Shown one piece after another: positions 13,873 through 22,808 of a stretch of 64,000 bases of DNA. This DNA comes from a virus: positions 1-64,000 of IMG/VR virus record IMGVR_UViG_3300028393_000048, one strand, 5' to 3'. The stretch's first letter is position 1; each line of letters begins with the position of its first letter. The notes beneath the pieces are model-generated. The model had not been told where the DNA came from. It was given only the letters and a program-made list of their open reading frames with translations, and did not search any database. The translations under genes were made by a program, and so were the position numbers.

Positions 13873-14516
13873 AAAATATATTCCTGATTGCAGATCTCCA
13901 CTTTGGGGACTCAGACATGGTCAGTCTTGTTAAAGAGGATGGACATCCTATGCGTCCATTTAAAAGCGTAGAGGAGCATGATGCTACCTTGATTGAGAAC
14001 TGGAACAAGGTTGTTACTCATCCAAGTGACAAAATATATATTCTTGGTGATGTGGCTCAGAAAAGAAAAGATATTGAGAACTTCGGTAAACTCAATGGTA
14101 AGAAGATTCTTATCAAGGGAAACCACGACATCTATGAGATGAAAGAGTATGCAAAGTATTTCAAAGATATTCGTGCAACTCATCGTTTGGATAATGGTAT
14201 TCTCATGAGTCACATCCCTGTGCATCCTAGTACCTTTGGTAATGCTCATAAGATCAATGTTCATGGTCATATACACGACAAGAAAGTATATCGAACCGCA
14301 AGATATCCCGATTTAGATAGTAGATGGGAAGAATATGTATACAAGAATGAGATTGATCCAAGATACTTCTGTGTCTCCTGTGAGCATATCAACTATACTC
14401 CTATGGAGCTTGGAGCTATTGAATTAGAAATATTTGGATTTGGAGAGAATTATCATCGTGAAGAAACTTTAAATGAATTGACAAAGCAAGCTCAAGAGCT
14501 TAATATGGGATACTAA
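13869..14516 (+). CDS. Metallophosphoesterase
   Basis: 215 residues. Motifs: IADLHFGD (Asp9, His11), YILGDVAQ, IKGNHD, then MSHIPVHP and VHGHIHD, the full dinuclear metal set of the calcineurin-like superfamily. Size and the short GNHD-to-HIP spacing fit the small phage/bacterial phosphoesterases of the YfcE/MJ0936-like type, which act on phosphodiesters; substrate unknown. It is unrelated in detail to the longer phosphatase at 6080. End of the operon; a hairpin follows. Confidence 0.85.
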   Translation: MKNIFLIADLHFGDSDMVSLVKEDGHPMRPFKSVEEHDATLIENWNKVVTHPSDKIYILGDVAQKRKDIENFGKLNGKKILIKGNHDIYEMKEYAKYFKDIRATHRLDNGILMSHIPVHPSTFGNAHKINVHGHIHDKKVYRTARYPDLDSRWEEYVYKNEIDPRYFCVSCEHINYTPMELGAIELEIFGFGENYHREETLNELTKQAQELNMGY

Positions 14517-14536
14517 TGTTACAATTCCGTAACATT
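14515..14536 (+). repeat. 8-bp inverted repeat after the phosphoesterase gene
   Basis: AATGTTAC and GTAACATT around a 6-base loop, starting in the stop codon. No T-run follows, so it is not a typical terminator; it may stabilise the 3' end. Confidence 0.5.
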
Positions 14537-14553
14537 CAAGAATAAGTATTATT

Positions 14554-14736
14554 ATGAACGGAGAAGCCTTACATTTAATTGCAAGCTTCTCCGTTTTTTT
14601 ATTAGTAGCAGGGTTTGTTTCTTTCCTTTTTATGATCTCACCAGAATTTAGAAAGATGCTAAAAAGACATAAAAAACTTGCAAAGAAAAGAAAAAACCTT
14701 AAACAAGCATCTAAATCAAAAGACTTTCAAATTTAA
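14554..14736 (+). CDS. Small membrane protein with basic tail
   Basis: 60 residues: one hydrophobic helix (about 5-28) followed by a very basic tail (MLKRHKKLAKKRKNLKQASKSK). Probably anchored in the inner membrane with the tail in the cytoplasm. A terminator-like hairpin covers its first codons, so expression may depend on read-through or on a separate start. Function unknown. Confidence 0.5.
   Translation: MNGEALHLIASFSVFLLVAGFVSFLFMISPEFRKMLKRHKKLAKKRKNLKQASKSKDFQI
14557..14600 (+). terminator. Terminator-like hairpin over the start of the 14554 gene
   Basis: A perfect 11-bp stem AACGGAGAAGC/GCTTCTCCGTT with a 17-base loop is followed by seven Ts. It would end transcripts of the phosphoesterase operon but lies within the next gene's coding region. 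Confidence 0.6.
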
Positions 14737-14764
14737 TTGACTTTAATTTTTATTGTGATATCAT
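14737..14764 (+). promoter_or_regulatory. Sigma70-like promoter (TTGACT-16-TATCAT)
   Basis: The predicted +1 is 14771, exactly the next ATG. Confidence 0.65.
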
Positions 14765-14770
14765 TTTTTA

Positions 14771-15139
14771 ATGACAAATCACGAAAAGATAATTGAACTA
14801 AATAAAATCTGGTATGATGTAATTGCTGGTGATTACCACAAAGATCGTGATTGTCACTTTAGAATAAGCACTCATTATCTTTATGGTGATAGAGTGGAAT
14901 GGGAAGTAGAACATTTTGGTTATATTCTTCAGCCTTATTTAAGAGATGTAGAAGAGTTTGAAACTCAACACGAAGCAGAAGTTTGGCTCATTCACAATGT
15001 ATTAAAATTTGGTATATTAATGGAAATTAATAACTTTCTTGATCATTACGGAGATCCTGAATGGGATCAACATACTCGTTATGATAAAGAACAACTTGAA
15101 GACATTAAGAAGAAAGTTCTTGACATTGCACCAGATTAA
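14771..15139 (+). CDS. Hypothetical acidic protein
   Basis: 122 residues, acidic with many His, Trp and Tyr residues (FRISTHYLYGDRVEWEVEHFGYI). Soluble; the last third is a charged helix. No family recognised. It leads an operon with the coiled-coil protein and sugar-nucleotide genes. Confidence 0.55.
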   Translation: MTNHEKIIELNKIWYDVIAGDYHKDRDCHFRISTHYLYGDRVEWEVEHFGYILQPYLRDVEEFETQHEAEVWLIHNVLKFGILMEINNFLDHYGDPEWDQHTRYDKEQLEDIKKKVLDIAPD

Positions 15140-15153
15140 TCTATACTACATTT

Positions 15154-16278
15154 ATGTTTAATTTATTCCCAAAAAAGAAATCTCTTGATAAGATCATAGA
15201 AGATTCTAATTTAACTCCAGCTTGGTTTCCAGACGTTTGGACTCCAACTCAAACTCCTAGTATGTTACAAGCACAAAATGAATTAATTGAACAGTTTCTT
15301 AAAGAAAACCATGATCTTAAAAAAGAAATCCAAGAGCTTAAAAGGGATGTTCACCAACCAGAACTTTGTAATGAAAAGATTTTTAAACTCAGAGAAGAAA
15401 ATGTAGAACTTAAGAAGATTCTTATAGATCTCAAAAAGGAGAATGCTGATCTTATTGAAATACTTGCAAAATACAGAGATGGATATCAGGGTTCATGTTA
15501 TGCTTGTGAACCAGTTGGTGAACTTAATCAAAAGCTTGAAAAAGAAAAAACCGAACTTCTTGAGAAGTATAATGGTTTTCTTACAATGGGTGGTCTAAAG
15601 TATATGGAAGCAAAATTACAAATCGTGCAGAACAATTATACAAAGTGTGCTAAAGAAAGAGACGAGTATAAACATCAACTGAATGCAGCTAATAAGGAAA
15701 GGAATGAGTATAAAGAGTCATTTGAGAGTATGAAAAAAGCTTATGAACAAGAAGCTAAAAGTGCTGATAGAGAGTTAGAAAAGAGACTTGAACTGGAGAA
15801 AGAAGTAGAGAAGCTAAAAAAAGATATTGTTGATTATGTCTTTGAGAAGGATAATCAGGTTAATTTTTTTGAAGAAGAGTTAAAGAGATTAAAATCTATT
15901 ACAAAAGAAGAATATGATAAGATACCTGTTGTTGGTAGTGCTGATATAATTGGAAATTTACTTCAAAAGGCTAATGATTTAGTAGAGGGTGTTGAAGTAG
16001 ACTTAGACAAATCTTTAGATGAACAATGTGATAAGGAAGATGAGACTGCTTTTCTTAAATGTGCTTGTGGTGATTGTCATGAGAAAACAAAACAATATAA
16101 TCAATTCCAAGAATTTGAAGAATGTAAGATTACAGGTCATAAAATTCCTAAAGAAAAGTCTTGGGAAGAAGCAGCATCTGATTTAGCTTTAAAAGTTACA
16201 AAGCTTGAAGAACAATTAAAAATTCACAAACTACTGATTGATCAACTTAACAACTATATACTATGCCTAAAGCATTAA
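15154..16278 (+). CDS. Long coiled-coil protein
   Basis: 374 residues, of which about 40-115 and 130-260 are heptad-rich Lys/Glu/Leu coiled coil. CYAC (around residue 113) and [10 protein letters not shown] (around 307) may bind metal. The N-terminus ([16 protein letters not shown]) is Pro/Trp-rich. It resembles a filament or scaffold protein more than an enzyme. Its last 16 bases overlap the gmd gene, so the two are coupled. Function unknown. Confidence 0.6.
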   Translation: MFNLFPKKKSLDKIIEDSNLTPAWFPDVWTPTQTPSMLQAQNELIEQFLKENHDLKKEIQELKRDVHQPELCNEKIFKLREENVELKKILIDLKKENADLIEILAKYRDGYQGSCYACEPVGELNQKLEKEKTELLEKYNGFLTMGGLKYMEAKLQIVQNNYTKCAKERDEYKHQLNAANKERNEYKESFESMKKAYEQEAKSADRELEKRLELEKEVEKLKKDIVDYVFEKDNQVNFFEEELKRLKSITKEEYDKIPVVGSADIIGNLLQKANDLVEGVEVDLDKSLDEQCDKEDETAFLKCACGDCHEKTKQYNQFQEFEECKITGHKIPKEKSWEEAASDLALKVTKLEEQLKIHKLLIDQLNNYILCLKH

Positions 16279-17237
16279 TTACAGGTATCACGGGTCAAGA
16301 TGGATCATATCTGGCGGAACTTTTGGTTGATAAAGGTTATGAGGTTCATGGTGTAATCCGTCGATCATCTAATTTTAATACCCAGAGAATTGAAAATATA
16401 TATGATAAATTACATTTACATTATGGTGATCTATCAGATTCATCTCAATTGACAAGATTGTTATATGATCTGCAACCTGATGAGGTTTATAATCTTGGAG
16501 CACAGAGTCATGTGAGAGTATCTTTTGATATTCCAGAATATACTGGTGATGTAACTGGTCTTAGTACAATAAGATTACTTGAAGCCATTAAAGAAACAAA
16601 CTCAAAGGGTATTCGTTATTACCAAGCATCATCTTCTGAAATGTTTGGTAAGGTTCATGAAGTGCCACAGATTGAAACCACACCATTTCACCCTCGTTCT
16701 CCATATGGCTGCGCAAAGGTGTTTGCATATTGGTTGACCGTTAATTATAGAGAGTCATATGGTATCCATGCTTCCAATGGTATTCTTTTTAATCACGAAT
16801 CGCCTCGTCGTGGTGAAACTTTTGTTACTAGAAAAATTACCCGTGCTGCAACCAGAATTAAAATGGGATTACAGAAAGATCTTTATCTTGGTAATTTAGA
16901 TGCAAAAAGAGATTGGGGGTATGCAAAAGAATATGCAGAGGTGATGTGGCTCATGCTTCAACAAGATAATCCAGATGATTATGTCTGCGCTACCAATGAG
17001 ACACATACAATTAAAGAATTCTGTGAAGAATGTTTTGGCTTGCTTGATCTTGATTGGAAGGAATATGTAAAGTATGATCAAAGATACGAGAGACCAGCGG
17101 AAGTTGATCTTCTTATCGGTGATCCATCAAAACTCAAAAGACAGATTGGGTGGGAGCCAAAAGTCAAATTTAAAGAGCTTGTCAAAATTATGACAGAAGC
17201 AGATTTAAAATTAGCAAAACATGAATCTCAATTCTAA
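16263..17237 (+). CDS. gmd: GDP-mannose 4,6-dehydratase
   Basis: 324 residues of the short-chain dehydrogenase family. It converts GDP-mannose to GDP-4-keto-6-deoxymannose. Nucleotide-binding GITGQDGSY at the N-terminus, [18 protein letters not shown] with the catalytic Ser/Glu region, and SPYGCAK (YxxxK) are all present, with [16 protein letters not shown] and RDWGYAKEY typical of Gmd. Full length for the family. It overlaps the fucose synthase gene by 17 bases, giving a complete two-step pathway. Confidence 0.95.
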   Translation: MPKALITGITGQDGSYLAELLVDKGYEVHGVIRRSSNFNTQRIENIYDKLHLHYGDLSDSSQLTRLLYDLQPDEVYNLGAQSHVRVSFDIPEYTGDVTGLSTIRLLEAIKETNSKGIRYYQASSSEMFGKVHEVPQIETTPFHPRSPYGCAKVFAYWLTVNYRESYGIHASNGILFNHESPRRGETFVTRKITRAATRIKMGLQKDLYLGNLDAKRDWGYAKEYAEVMWLMLQQDNPDDYVCATNETHTIKEFCEECFGLLDLDWKEYVKYDQRYERPAEVDLLIGDPSKLKRQIGWEPKVKFKELVKIMTEADLKLAKHESQF

Positions 17238-18150
17238 AATATATGTAGCAGGTCACAAAGGTTTGGTTGGTTCAGCTGTGGTTCGTTTACTTAAAGAAAA
17301 AGGTTATAGTAATATCATAACTAAATCTCGTGATGAATTAGATCTTACTAATCAGACAGCTGTTAATAATTTCTTTGCTGAAAATCTCCTTGATGTTGTT
17401 ATCATGGCAGCAGCAAAGGTTGGAGGTATTCATGCAAACAATACATATCCTGCGGAATTCATTTATGATAATTTGGCGATTACTTCTAATACAATTCATG
17501 CAGCATATAAAAATAATGTGAAGAGATTTTTATTTTTAGGTAGTTCCTGTATCTACCCAAAACATGCGGAACAACCAATGAAAGAGGATTGTCTGTTATC
17601 ATCTTCTTTGGAACCAACTAATGAAGCATATGCTATTGCAAAGATTGCAGGTCTTAAACTCTGTCAATACTATCGTAAACAATATGGTGTGATGTTTCAT
17701 TCATTAATGCCAACTAATCTTTATGGTATAGGAGATAACTATCATCCAGAAAACTCTCATGTATTACCTGCTCTTATTAGAAGATTTCATGAAGCAAAAA
17801 TAAACAACTCTCCAACAGTAACAGCATGGGGTACTGGTAGTGCTAGTAGAGAGTTTCTTTGTGCAGATGATTTAGCTGAAGCTATCTTAACAAGTCTTTT
17901 AATTAAAGATCCGTTAGATTGGATTAATGTTGGTTATGGTTCTGATGTTACAATTAAAGAACTAACAGAAATTGTTGCAAGCGTTGTGGAATATAAAGGA
18001 ACAATTATTTGGGATAAAACAAAACCTGATGGTACACCTCGTAAGCTTTTAGATAGTTCAGAGATATTTAAAACAGGATGGAAACCAAAAATAAATCTTG
18101 AAGAAGGTATAAAACTAGCGTATAATGATTTTATATTATGCCAAAAGTAA
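17221..18150 (+). CDS. fcl: GDP-L-fucose synthase
   Basis: 309 residues. An epimerase/reductase that turns the Gmd product into GDP-L-fucose using [18 protein letters not shown] is the nucleotide-binding loop; [14 protein letters not shown] carries the Ser/Cys region; YAIAKIAG provides Yxxx[27 protein letters not shown] is diagnostic. No glycosyltransferase is in the window, so the acceptor of the fucose is unknown; a capsid or host surface glycan are options. Confidence 0.95.
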   Translation: MNLNSKIYVAGHKGLVGSAVVRLLKEKGYSNIITKSRDELDLTNQTAVNNFFAENLLDVVIMAAAKVGGIHANNTYPAEFIYDNLAITSNTIHAAYKNNVKRFLFLGSSCIYPKHAEQPMKEDCLLSSSLEPTNEAYAIAKIAGLKLCQYYRKQYGVMFHSLMPTNLYGIGDNYHPENSHVLPALIRRFHEAKINNSPTVTAWGTGSASREFLCADDLAEAILTSLLIKDPLDWINVGYGSDVTIKELTEIVASVVEYKGTIIWDKTKPDGTPRKLLDSSEIFKTGWKPKINLEEGIKLAYNDFILCQK

Positions 18151-18368
18151 ACATAGAGTATAACCTCCCTGAAGAACAAGATGAGTTTGAAACAGCTAAT
18201 AATGCTTCAAAGTATTATTCTGTTATTTGGGATTTAGATCAATATCTTAGAAACTTTGTCAAGTATCCATCCGATAGAGAAGATCCTATTCTTACTGATA
18301 CAATGGCAAAGGTAAGAGATGAGCTTTGGAGACTAATGAAAGAATACAATTTAGATTTAAACAAATGA
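18138..18368 (+). CDS. Conserved phage hypothetical protein
   Basis: 76 residues. [23 protein letters not shown] followed by [14 protein letters not shown] and a [10 protein letters not shown] helix is a motif order I recognise from unannotated proteins of many large phages, function unknown. Overlaps the fcl gene by 13 bases and the next small gene by four. Confidence 0.65.
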   Translation: MPKVNIEYNLPEEQDEFETANNASKYYSVIWDLDQYLRNFVKYPSDREDPILTDTMAKVRDELWRLMKEYNLDLNK

Positions 18369-18481
18369 AATTTTATATAACAGATTTTAGATCCAAGCCT
18401 GACTCTTACTATGTAATGGATACAAGATGTGGTAAATTAAGAAAATTTGTCGAATGGCTTTGGTTTAGGATTGAATATTAA
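18365..18481 (+). CDS. 38-residue hypothetical protein
   Basis: Starts [20 protein letters not shown] in an ATGA overlap and ends with an aromatic basic helix (FVEWLWFRIEY). Coupling to the neighbours supports expression; nothing further can be said. Confidence 0.45.
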   Translation: MKFYITDFRSKPDSYYVMDTRCGKLRKFVEWLWFRIEY

Positions 18482-18482
18482 T

Positions 18483-18617
18483 ATGAAAACTTTTGATAAA
18501 ATACTAGAATGGTGTATATATTTTATATTAGATTTTTTAATGAAAGAAAAAATTCCTAGAGAGCTTGAACAGGTAGAGAGAAAAGATAAAGAGGCATATA
18601 TATGGGATATGGGTTAA
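18483..18617 (+). CDS. 44-residue hypothetical protein
   Basis: Starts MKTFDKILEWCIYFILDFLM, an amphipathic or membrane-associating helix, followed by a charged segment (EQVERKDKEAYIWDMG). One base separates it from its neighbours on each side, within the same operon. Unknown function. Confidence 0.45.
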   Translation: MKTFDKILEWCIYFILDFLMKEKIPRELEQVERKDKEAYIWDMG

Positions 18618-18618
18618 T

Positions 18619-19182
18619 ATGGAAAAAAATACTAAAATGAAACCAACTGTTGTATGGCTGACAGGTTTATCAGGTGCTGGAAAGACTACTGTTGCTACTG
18701 CTTTGTATGAGAAGTGTATATTTCAATTCAGAACAGGATTAGTTGATGGTGATGCAATAAGAGCAAATCGTGATAAGCCTATTGGGTTTGATATGACAAG
18801 TAGACAAAGAATGGTATCGGAAGCTATTTATATGACAAAAAACATGCTTACTTTCCAAAATACTAATCTTGTTATTGTTGCAATGATTTCTCCACTTAAA
18901 TGCATGAGAGATAATGCAAGAGAAATATTGCAGAAATATTGTGATGCAAGATTTATTGAGGTTCATATGGACACACCATTAGAAGTCTGCGAGGAAAGAG
19001 ATCCTAAAGGTTTGTATAAGAAAGCTCGTGCAGGAGAGATTAAAGATTTTACTGGTATTGATTCTCCTTATGAAGCACCAATAAATCCAGAAATCTGGAT
19101 AACACCCAAAAGTCCTTATCATGGTGAAATGACAGTTGACAAAGCTGTTAATATAATATATAATAGGATTCATGAACTTTAA
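18619..19182 (+). CDS. cysC: Adenylylsulfate kinase (APS kinase)
   Basis: 187 residues. Phosphorylates APS to PAPS, the sulfate donor. The P-loop GLSGAGKTT (16-24), LVDGDAIR, RQRMVSEAIYMTK, VIVAMISPLK, then CEERDPKGLYKKARAGEIK and FTGIDSPYE are the family signature. An internal ATG at 18637 would remove six residues. Following the GDP-fucose genes in one operon, it suggests that a sulfated glycan may be made, but no sulfotransferase is seen here. Confidence 0.92.
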   Translation: MEKNTKMKPTVVWLTGLSGAGKTTVATALYEKCIFQFRTGLVDGDAIRANRDKPIGFDMTSRQRMVSEAIYMTKNMLTFQNTNLVIVAMISPLKCMRDNAREILQKYCDARFIEVHMDTPLEVCEERDPKGLYKKARAGEIKDFTGIDSPYEAPINPEIWITPKSPYHGEMTVDKAVNIIYNRIHEL

Positions 19183-19483
19183 TAATCCTTTAGAAATTCT
19201 ATTAACTATAATTTTAATACTTGGTTCAATATGGATAGTTGAAAAAATCATTACTGGTGCTTTTAAAACAATTATTGCAGCAGTTGTGATTGTTGCAGTC
19301 CTAGCAATATACACCAATTTTTTCCATCCAGAAAAAAAACCAAAAAATAGACCTGAATTTAGATTCAATGATCTAACGAATTATGAAGAATTTAAGAAAA
19401 AATTCAATGTTCTTAAACAAGAAACTATAAATGATATAAAGAAAGATTATAAGGACGCAAAAAAGAATAAAAATGATTTATGA
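19172..19483 (+). CDS. Two-span membrane protein
   Basis: 103 residues: hydrophobic helices at about 8-27 and 32-50, then a charged cytoplasmic-type tail with coiled-coil character (EEFKKKFNVLKQETINDIKKDYKDAKK). Overlaps the APS kinase gene by 11 bases. Family unknown. Confidence 0.55.
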   Translation: MNFNNPLEILLTIILILGSIWIVEKIITGAFKTIIAAVVIVAVLAIYTNFFHPEKKPKNRPEFRFNDLTNYEEFKKKFNVLKQETINDIKKDYKDAKKNKNDL

Positions 19484-20025
19484 AAATTCGTTTTACTGAA
19501 GAAGAATACAAAAGGATAAAGGAATCAGCATTGGAATTCCTTAAAGATTCCGAAAAGAAAGGTTTAAATGCTAATAGATATAGTGGATGGAAACCCATAG
19601 AATATCAAATAGAAAATCAACTTGTGGGTTGTTCTGGTGAATTTGCTGTTGCCCGTGCACTTGGTATAAAAAACTTCAAACCAAAGGTTGGGGTTTATCA
19701 TCGGGTTCCTGACATCGAACCAGATATTGAAGTCAGATCAAGCATTGATAAATCTTTTAAAAAATTAATATTGAGGGATAATGATGATCTTTCAAGAAAA
19801 TATGTTTACACACGGGTTAATCTTGATGTGACAAACACCGTTGAGGTTGAGATTATGGGTTGGATTGTCGGTAAAGATGCTGTAGAAGTTACAGAATTGT
19901 CTTTTGGTAATACAAAATTTTCCAAAACGAATAACCCGTTCAATCAAAAACCTGCATATTTTGTTGATAATAAAAACTTGCATCCGTTTGAAAAATTGAT
20001 AGAATCATATAATGAAAAGAAATAA
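19480..20025 (+). CDS. Putative PD-(D/E)XK-like nuclease
   Basis: 181 residues. The order GCSGEFAVARALGI, DIEPDIEVRSS, KKLILRDNDDLSRKYVYTRV and EIMGWIVGKDA is the layout of small restriction-endonuclease-fold proteins in phages: a helix with Glu, then Asp and Glu-x-Arg, then strands. The usual Lys of the (D/E)xK motif is replaced by Arg (EVR). Assignment is tentative; an inactive fold or a DNA-binding role are alternatives. Coupled to the next gene. Confidence 0.5.
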   Translation: MKIRFTEEEYKRIKESALEFLKDSEKKGLNANRYSGWKPIEYQIENQLVGCSGEFAVARALGIKNFKPKVGVYHRVPDIEPDIEVRSSIDKSFKKLILRDNDDLSRKYVYTRVNLDVTNTVEVEIMGWIVGKDAVEVTELSFGNTKFSKTNNPFNQKPAYFVDNKNLHPFEKLIESYNEKK

Positions 20026-20314
20026 AACATTTATAAAATCCGTATTACGTTCTGATGATGTTTATATTCAATTTACGGAAGAGGAACTAAAAGAGTTTGG
20101 ATGGGAAAAAGGTCAAAAGTTTACATTTAAAACACATGATGATGGATCTGTTGAGCTTATACCATATAAAAAAATAGAAATTGAATTGGATGATTTTCCA
20201 GTAGAAGTCCTCAAAATGCTTATTAAGGAATCTTGCGATAAAGATATTTCTGTAAATGACATTATAACAGATCTCTTAAAAAAATACATTGAGGAGGAAG
20301 ATAAAAATGTTTGA
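20012..20314 (+). CDS. AbrB-like plus helix-rich small DNA-binding protein
   Basis: 100 residues. Residues 17-52 (IQFTEEELKEFGWEKGQKF, then VELIPY) resemble a SpoVT/AbrB swapped-hairpin domain. Residues 62-95 (VEVLKMLIKESCDKDISVN, then DLLKKYI) look like a ribbon-helix-helix or helical dimer unit. Such proteins are transcription regulators or antitoxins. No toxin partner is next to it, so a regulator is more likely. Confidence 0.5.
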   Translation: MKRNKTFIKSVLRSDDVYIQFTEEELKEFGWEKGQKFTFKTHDDGSVELIPYKKIEIELDDFPVEVLKMLIKESCDKDISVNDIITDLLKKYIEEEDKNV

Positions 20315-20358
20315 AAATATAGCAATTGATAGAGAGAGAAAGGCTTTATAAGCTTTAT

Positions 20359-20493
20359 ATGGAAGAGGTTGATCATATCTGTGAAGAATGTGATTGGGTT
20401 TCTTCCTTTACACCTAGAGATATTATCAGTATAATTTCTAGACTTATTGAATCTAATCCCAATTTGATATCAAAGGATAATGTACACATTTGA
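20359..20493 (+). CDS. 44-residue hypothetical protein
   Basis: Starts MEEVDHICEECDWVSSFTPR; acidic with a CxxC (residues 8-11) and a helical second half (DIISIISRLIESN). Overlaps the methyltransferase start by 14 bases. Modest support from position only. Confidence 0.4.
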   Translation: MEEVDHICEECDWVSSFTPRDIISIISRLIESNPNLISKDNVHI

Positions 20494-21463
20494 TAGTAAT
20501 GTTTTGGATACAGCCTATGCTTATGTATTAAGCAGGGGATTTCCTTACTATGAATTCTCTTTAGATGAAAAGAAAAGAGAATTAGAGAAAATCAAAAAAT
20601 ATGATATATCAAAAATTATTCAAGGGGGTGTGATAAGACAAACCATGCACGGTTTGGGATTGGCATGGTCATACTTTCCTCATGCATGGAGTGTGAAGAC
20701 TCGCAATATGAAAACTCCTATGGAAGTTTTTGAGAACAAAGATCTACTTAAAAAAGCCGTTGAAAGAAGATTAAAAAGGGGAGGGTTTCCCATGCTTAAA
20801 CCCGATGGTTCGATGACAGATTCTCAAATCAGAAAAGCAATCAGAAGTTATTCTGGTGTTCAAGCTGTATCAAACTTCAGACCGTCAGCAGCAGCAGCAA
20901 TTTACCAAACCTATGCAGGTGGTGGAGTTGTTTGGGATATGTCTTGTGGCTTTGGTGGTAGATATCTAGGGGCATTGGTAAGTGGTGCTGTTAGGTTCTA
21001 TTATGGCTCTGATCCCAGTACAGAAACCTTTAATGGGTTACAACAAATGCAGAAAGATTTTCAATACGCAGGAATGTATTCATTGATTCAAAAAAGAGGT
21101 AGCGAAGACCAGTTTATATTCTCTCAAGATGTAGATTTATGTTTTACCTCTCCTCCTTATTTTAATACTGAAAAGTATTCAGACGAAGCAACACAGAGTT
21201 ATTTAGCCTATGATAATGTTGATTCTTGGAATGAAAACTTCTTGCGTAAGACGATACAAAACTGCTATAGTTGTCTTAAATGGAATGGTCATATGATACT
21301 CAATGTAGCAAATGTAATCAGTCATAAAACCTTGGAAGATGATACAGTTAGAATTGCACAAGAAGAAGGCTTTACATTGATTGAAACTCTTAAACTCCAA
21401 CTATCCAGTATCACAAAAGGCGGATTTAAATACGAGCCAACATTTGTTTTTAAAAAAATATGA
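20480..21463 (+). CDS. DNA methyltransferase-like protein
   Basis: 327 residues. Motif I-like VVWDMSCGFGGRYLGAL (around 150-166) for S-adenosylmethionine, and the catalytic TSPPY at 223-227, typical of N4-cytosine or N6-adenine DNA methyltransferases of the class with motif I before motif IV. The N-terminal 140 residues (LGLAWSYFPHAWSVKTRNM, then AAAAIYQTYAG) are a separate region found in related phage enzymes. Probable role: modification of phage or host DNA. Coupled to the next gene. Confidence 0.78.
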   Translation: MYTFDSNVLDTAYAYVLSRGFPYYEFSLDEKKRELEKIKKYDISKIIQGGVIRQTMHGLGLAWSYFPHAWSVKTRNMKTPMEVFENKDLLKKAVERRLKRGGFPMLKPDGSMTDSQIRKAIRSYSGVQAVSNFRPSAAAAIYQTYAGGGVVWDMSCGFGGRYLGALVSGAVRFYYGSDPSTETFNGLQQMQKDFQYAGMYSLIQKRGSEDQFIFSQDVDLCFTSPPYFNTEKYSDEATQSYLAYDNVDSWNENFLRKTIQNCYSCLKWNGHMILNVANVISHKTLEDDTVRIAQEEGFTLIETLKLQLSSITKGGFKYEPTFVFKKI

Positions 21464-21855
21464 AATATACTCCTGATCACATAATAGAACTTAAACCTAA
21501 TGAAGTATTTGTATTTGGAAGCAATCTTGCTGGAATACATGGAGCAGGAGCAGCAAGATTTGCACATAAAGTATTTGGTGCAAAGTTTGGAGTCGGTATT
21601 GGAATGACAGGAAGATGTTATGCTCTTCCTACTAAAGATGAAAATATATGGACTCTTCCTTTAACTGAAATTCAAGGACATATAATTGATTTTTTGGATT
21701 TTGCCAAAGAAAATCCCGATAAAACTTTTCTTTTAACGCCTGTTGGTTGCGGATTAGCAGGATGGACACCAGAAGATGTTGCACCTATGTTTAAAAATTA
21801 CCCAAGTAATGTAATTATCCCTAGGGAATTTCATGAAATTATTTCTCGTATGTAG
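21460..21855 (+). CDS. Macro-domain-like phage protein (A1S_2505-like)
   Basis: 131 residues with VFGSNLAGIHGAGAARFA, FGVGIGMTGRCYALPTKD, then LLTPVGCGLAGWTPEDVAPMF. I recognise this conserved pattern from a family of non-structural phage proteins distantly like macro domains, which bind ADP-ribose. The Gly-rich loops fit a nucleotide-binding fold. Activity unproven; interference with ADP-ribose-based host defence is a possibility only. Confidence 0.7.
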   Translation: MKYTPDHIIELKPNEVFVFGSNLAGIHGAGAARFAHKVFGAKFGVGIGMTGRCYALPTKDENIWTLPLTEIQGHIIDFLDFAKENPDKTFLLTPVGCGLAGWTPEDVAPMFKNYPSNVIIPREFHEIISRM

Positions 21856-22069
21856 TTTATTATTTGTAAGTGTTTGTTTTGCAGATACTAATAGTATAAA
21901 CTATATTGGATTACAAGATAAAGAAATAGCAAGAGAAAAATTAGAAAATCTTTATGGGTTAAAGGTATCGAAATCGATACTATTAAGTGGGGAAAATTTT
22001 ATTGATTATAATAATTTTAATAGCATTAGTAGAGTAAGAACATATACAACATTTAAAATAAATTTCTAA
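21833..22069 (+). CDS. Small secreted protein
   Basis: 78 residues. Signal peptide MKLFLVCSLLFVSVCFA with cleavage before DT. The mature part is short and hydrophilic with no Cys. It starts within the end of the preceding gene. Periplasmic or outer-membrane location likely; function unknown. Confidence 0.55.
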   Translation: MKLFLVCSLLFVSVCFADTNSINYIGLQDKEIAREKLENLYGLKVSKSILLSGENFIDYNNFNSISRVRTYTTFKINF

Positions 22070-22085
22070 TTTTGGTATTCGTGTG

Positions 22086-22093
22086 GGTAAATA
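22086..22093 (+). promoter_or_regulatory. Late-type promoter box GGTAAATA
   Basis: Six bases before ATG 22100. Same box and spacing as other virion genes. Confidence 0.65.
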
Positions 22094-22099
22094 TTCCAT

Positions 22100-22348
22100 A
22101 TGAATAAAAAGGATATCCTTAATTTAATGGAAGCCTATGATGAAGTTACTTCAAACGAAGTTAATTCATCCGAAGTTACACCAACACCACCAGAGGAAAC
22201 CCCGTCAGCAAATTCTGCCAATCTTGAAACATCAATTGATAATATCACAGATGCTGTAAAAAAAGTTGATGAAGGTGATGTGGTGGATTTAATTCCTTTT
22301 ATTTCTGACCTTATCAGAAAAGCAAAAAGTCTTATAGGTAAAGCCTAA
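22100..22348 (+). CDS. Putative internal head protein
   Basis: 82 residues. N-terminus MNKKDILNLMEAYDEV has LME before AYDEV, the capsid-targeting-like box seen in several proteins here. A Pro/Thr/Ser/Glu linker (25-45) leads to a short amphipathic helix and a basic end. A late-type promoter supports a virion role. Small size resembles T4 internal proteins; no other similarity was seen. Confidence 0.6.
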   Translation: MNKKDILNLMEAYDEVTSNEVNSSEVTPTPPEETPSANSANLETSIDNITDAVKKVDEGDVVDLIPFISDLIRKAKSLIGKA

Positions 22349-22372
22349 AAATCAGATAAGGTAGCTAACGTA

Positions 22373-22774
22373 TTAGTCTACCGTCACGATATTGATTAAT
22401 TCAATTCCGAATTTTTTAGCAAGTTCAAGAGTTGATGGGTCAAATTTATAAAGGTCTTTATAGACAATTTTTTTGATACCATAAGCAGCAAGAGATTTTA
22501 AACAATCATTACAAGGTAATAAAGTTGTTGCCGCTAAATAGCACTCATTGGGCTTTACGTATCTTAATGCATTAATCTCTGAATGAACAACATACTTTCT
22601 GCGTTCATCTCTATCATTCCAATCTTCTTGCATTCCAGCAGGGAAACCATTATAACCTAACGATGCAACACTATTATCATGCCTTAGAAGACAACATCCT
22701 ACGGTTTGCCAAGGATCTTTAGATTTGTGTGCAGCAACTTCTGCAAGTTTAAGAGCGTATTGTTCCCAAGTCAT
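22373..22774 (-). CDS. Deoxycytidylate deaminase
   Basis: 133 residues. Converts dCMP to dUMP in thymidylate supply. Zinc ligands are His64 (HSE, with Glu66 as proton shuttle) and Cys88/Cys91 in PCNDC. VGCCLL, YNGFPAG and EINAL match the dCMP deaminase branch rather than cytidine deaminase. Near nrdA/nrdB on the same strand, so part of a nucleotide-metabolism block. Leaderless start predicted. Confidence 0.92.
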   Translation of the reverse strand: MTWEQYALKLAEVAAHKSKDPWQTVGCCLLRHDNSVASLGYNGFPAGMQEDWNDRDERRKYVVHSEINALRYVKPNECYLAATTLLPCNDCLKSLAAYGIKKIVYKDLYKFDPSTLELAKKFGIELINIVTVD

Positions 22775-22780
22775 CTATAT

Positions 22781-22808
22781 ATTATAGATGTTTTTAAAAA
22801 TTAATCAA
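22781..22808 (-). promoter_or_regulatory. Sigma70-like promoter (TTGATT-16-TATAAT)
   Basis: Minus strand, overlapping the 3' end of the upstream gene. The predicted +1 is 22774, exactly the ATG of the deaminase. Confidence 0.65.

Noticed and set aside
20012-20314. Toxin-antitoxin module
   Set aside because: An AbrB-like protein is present, but neighbours are a nuclease-like protein and a 44-residue frame with no toxin features.
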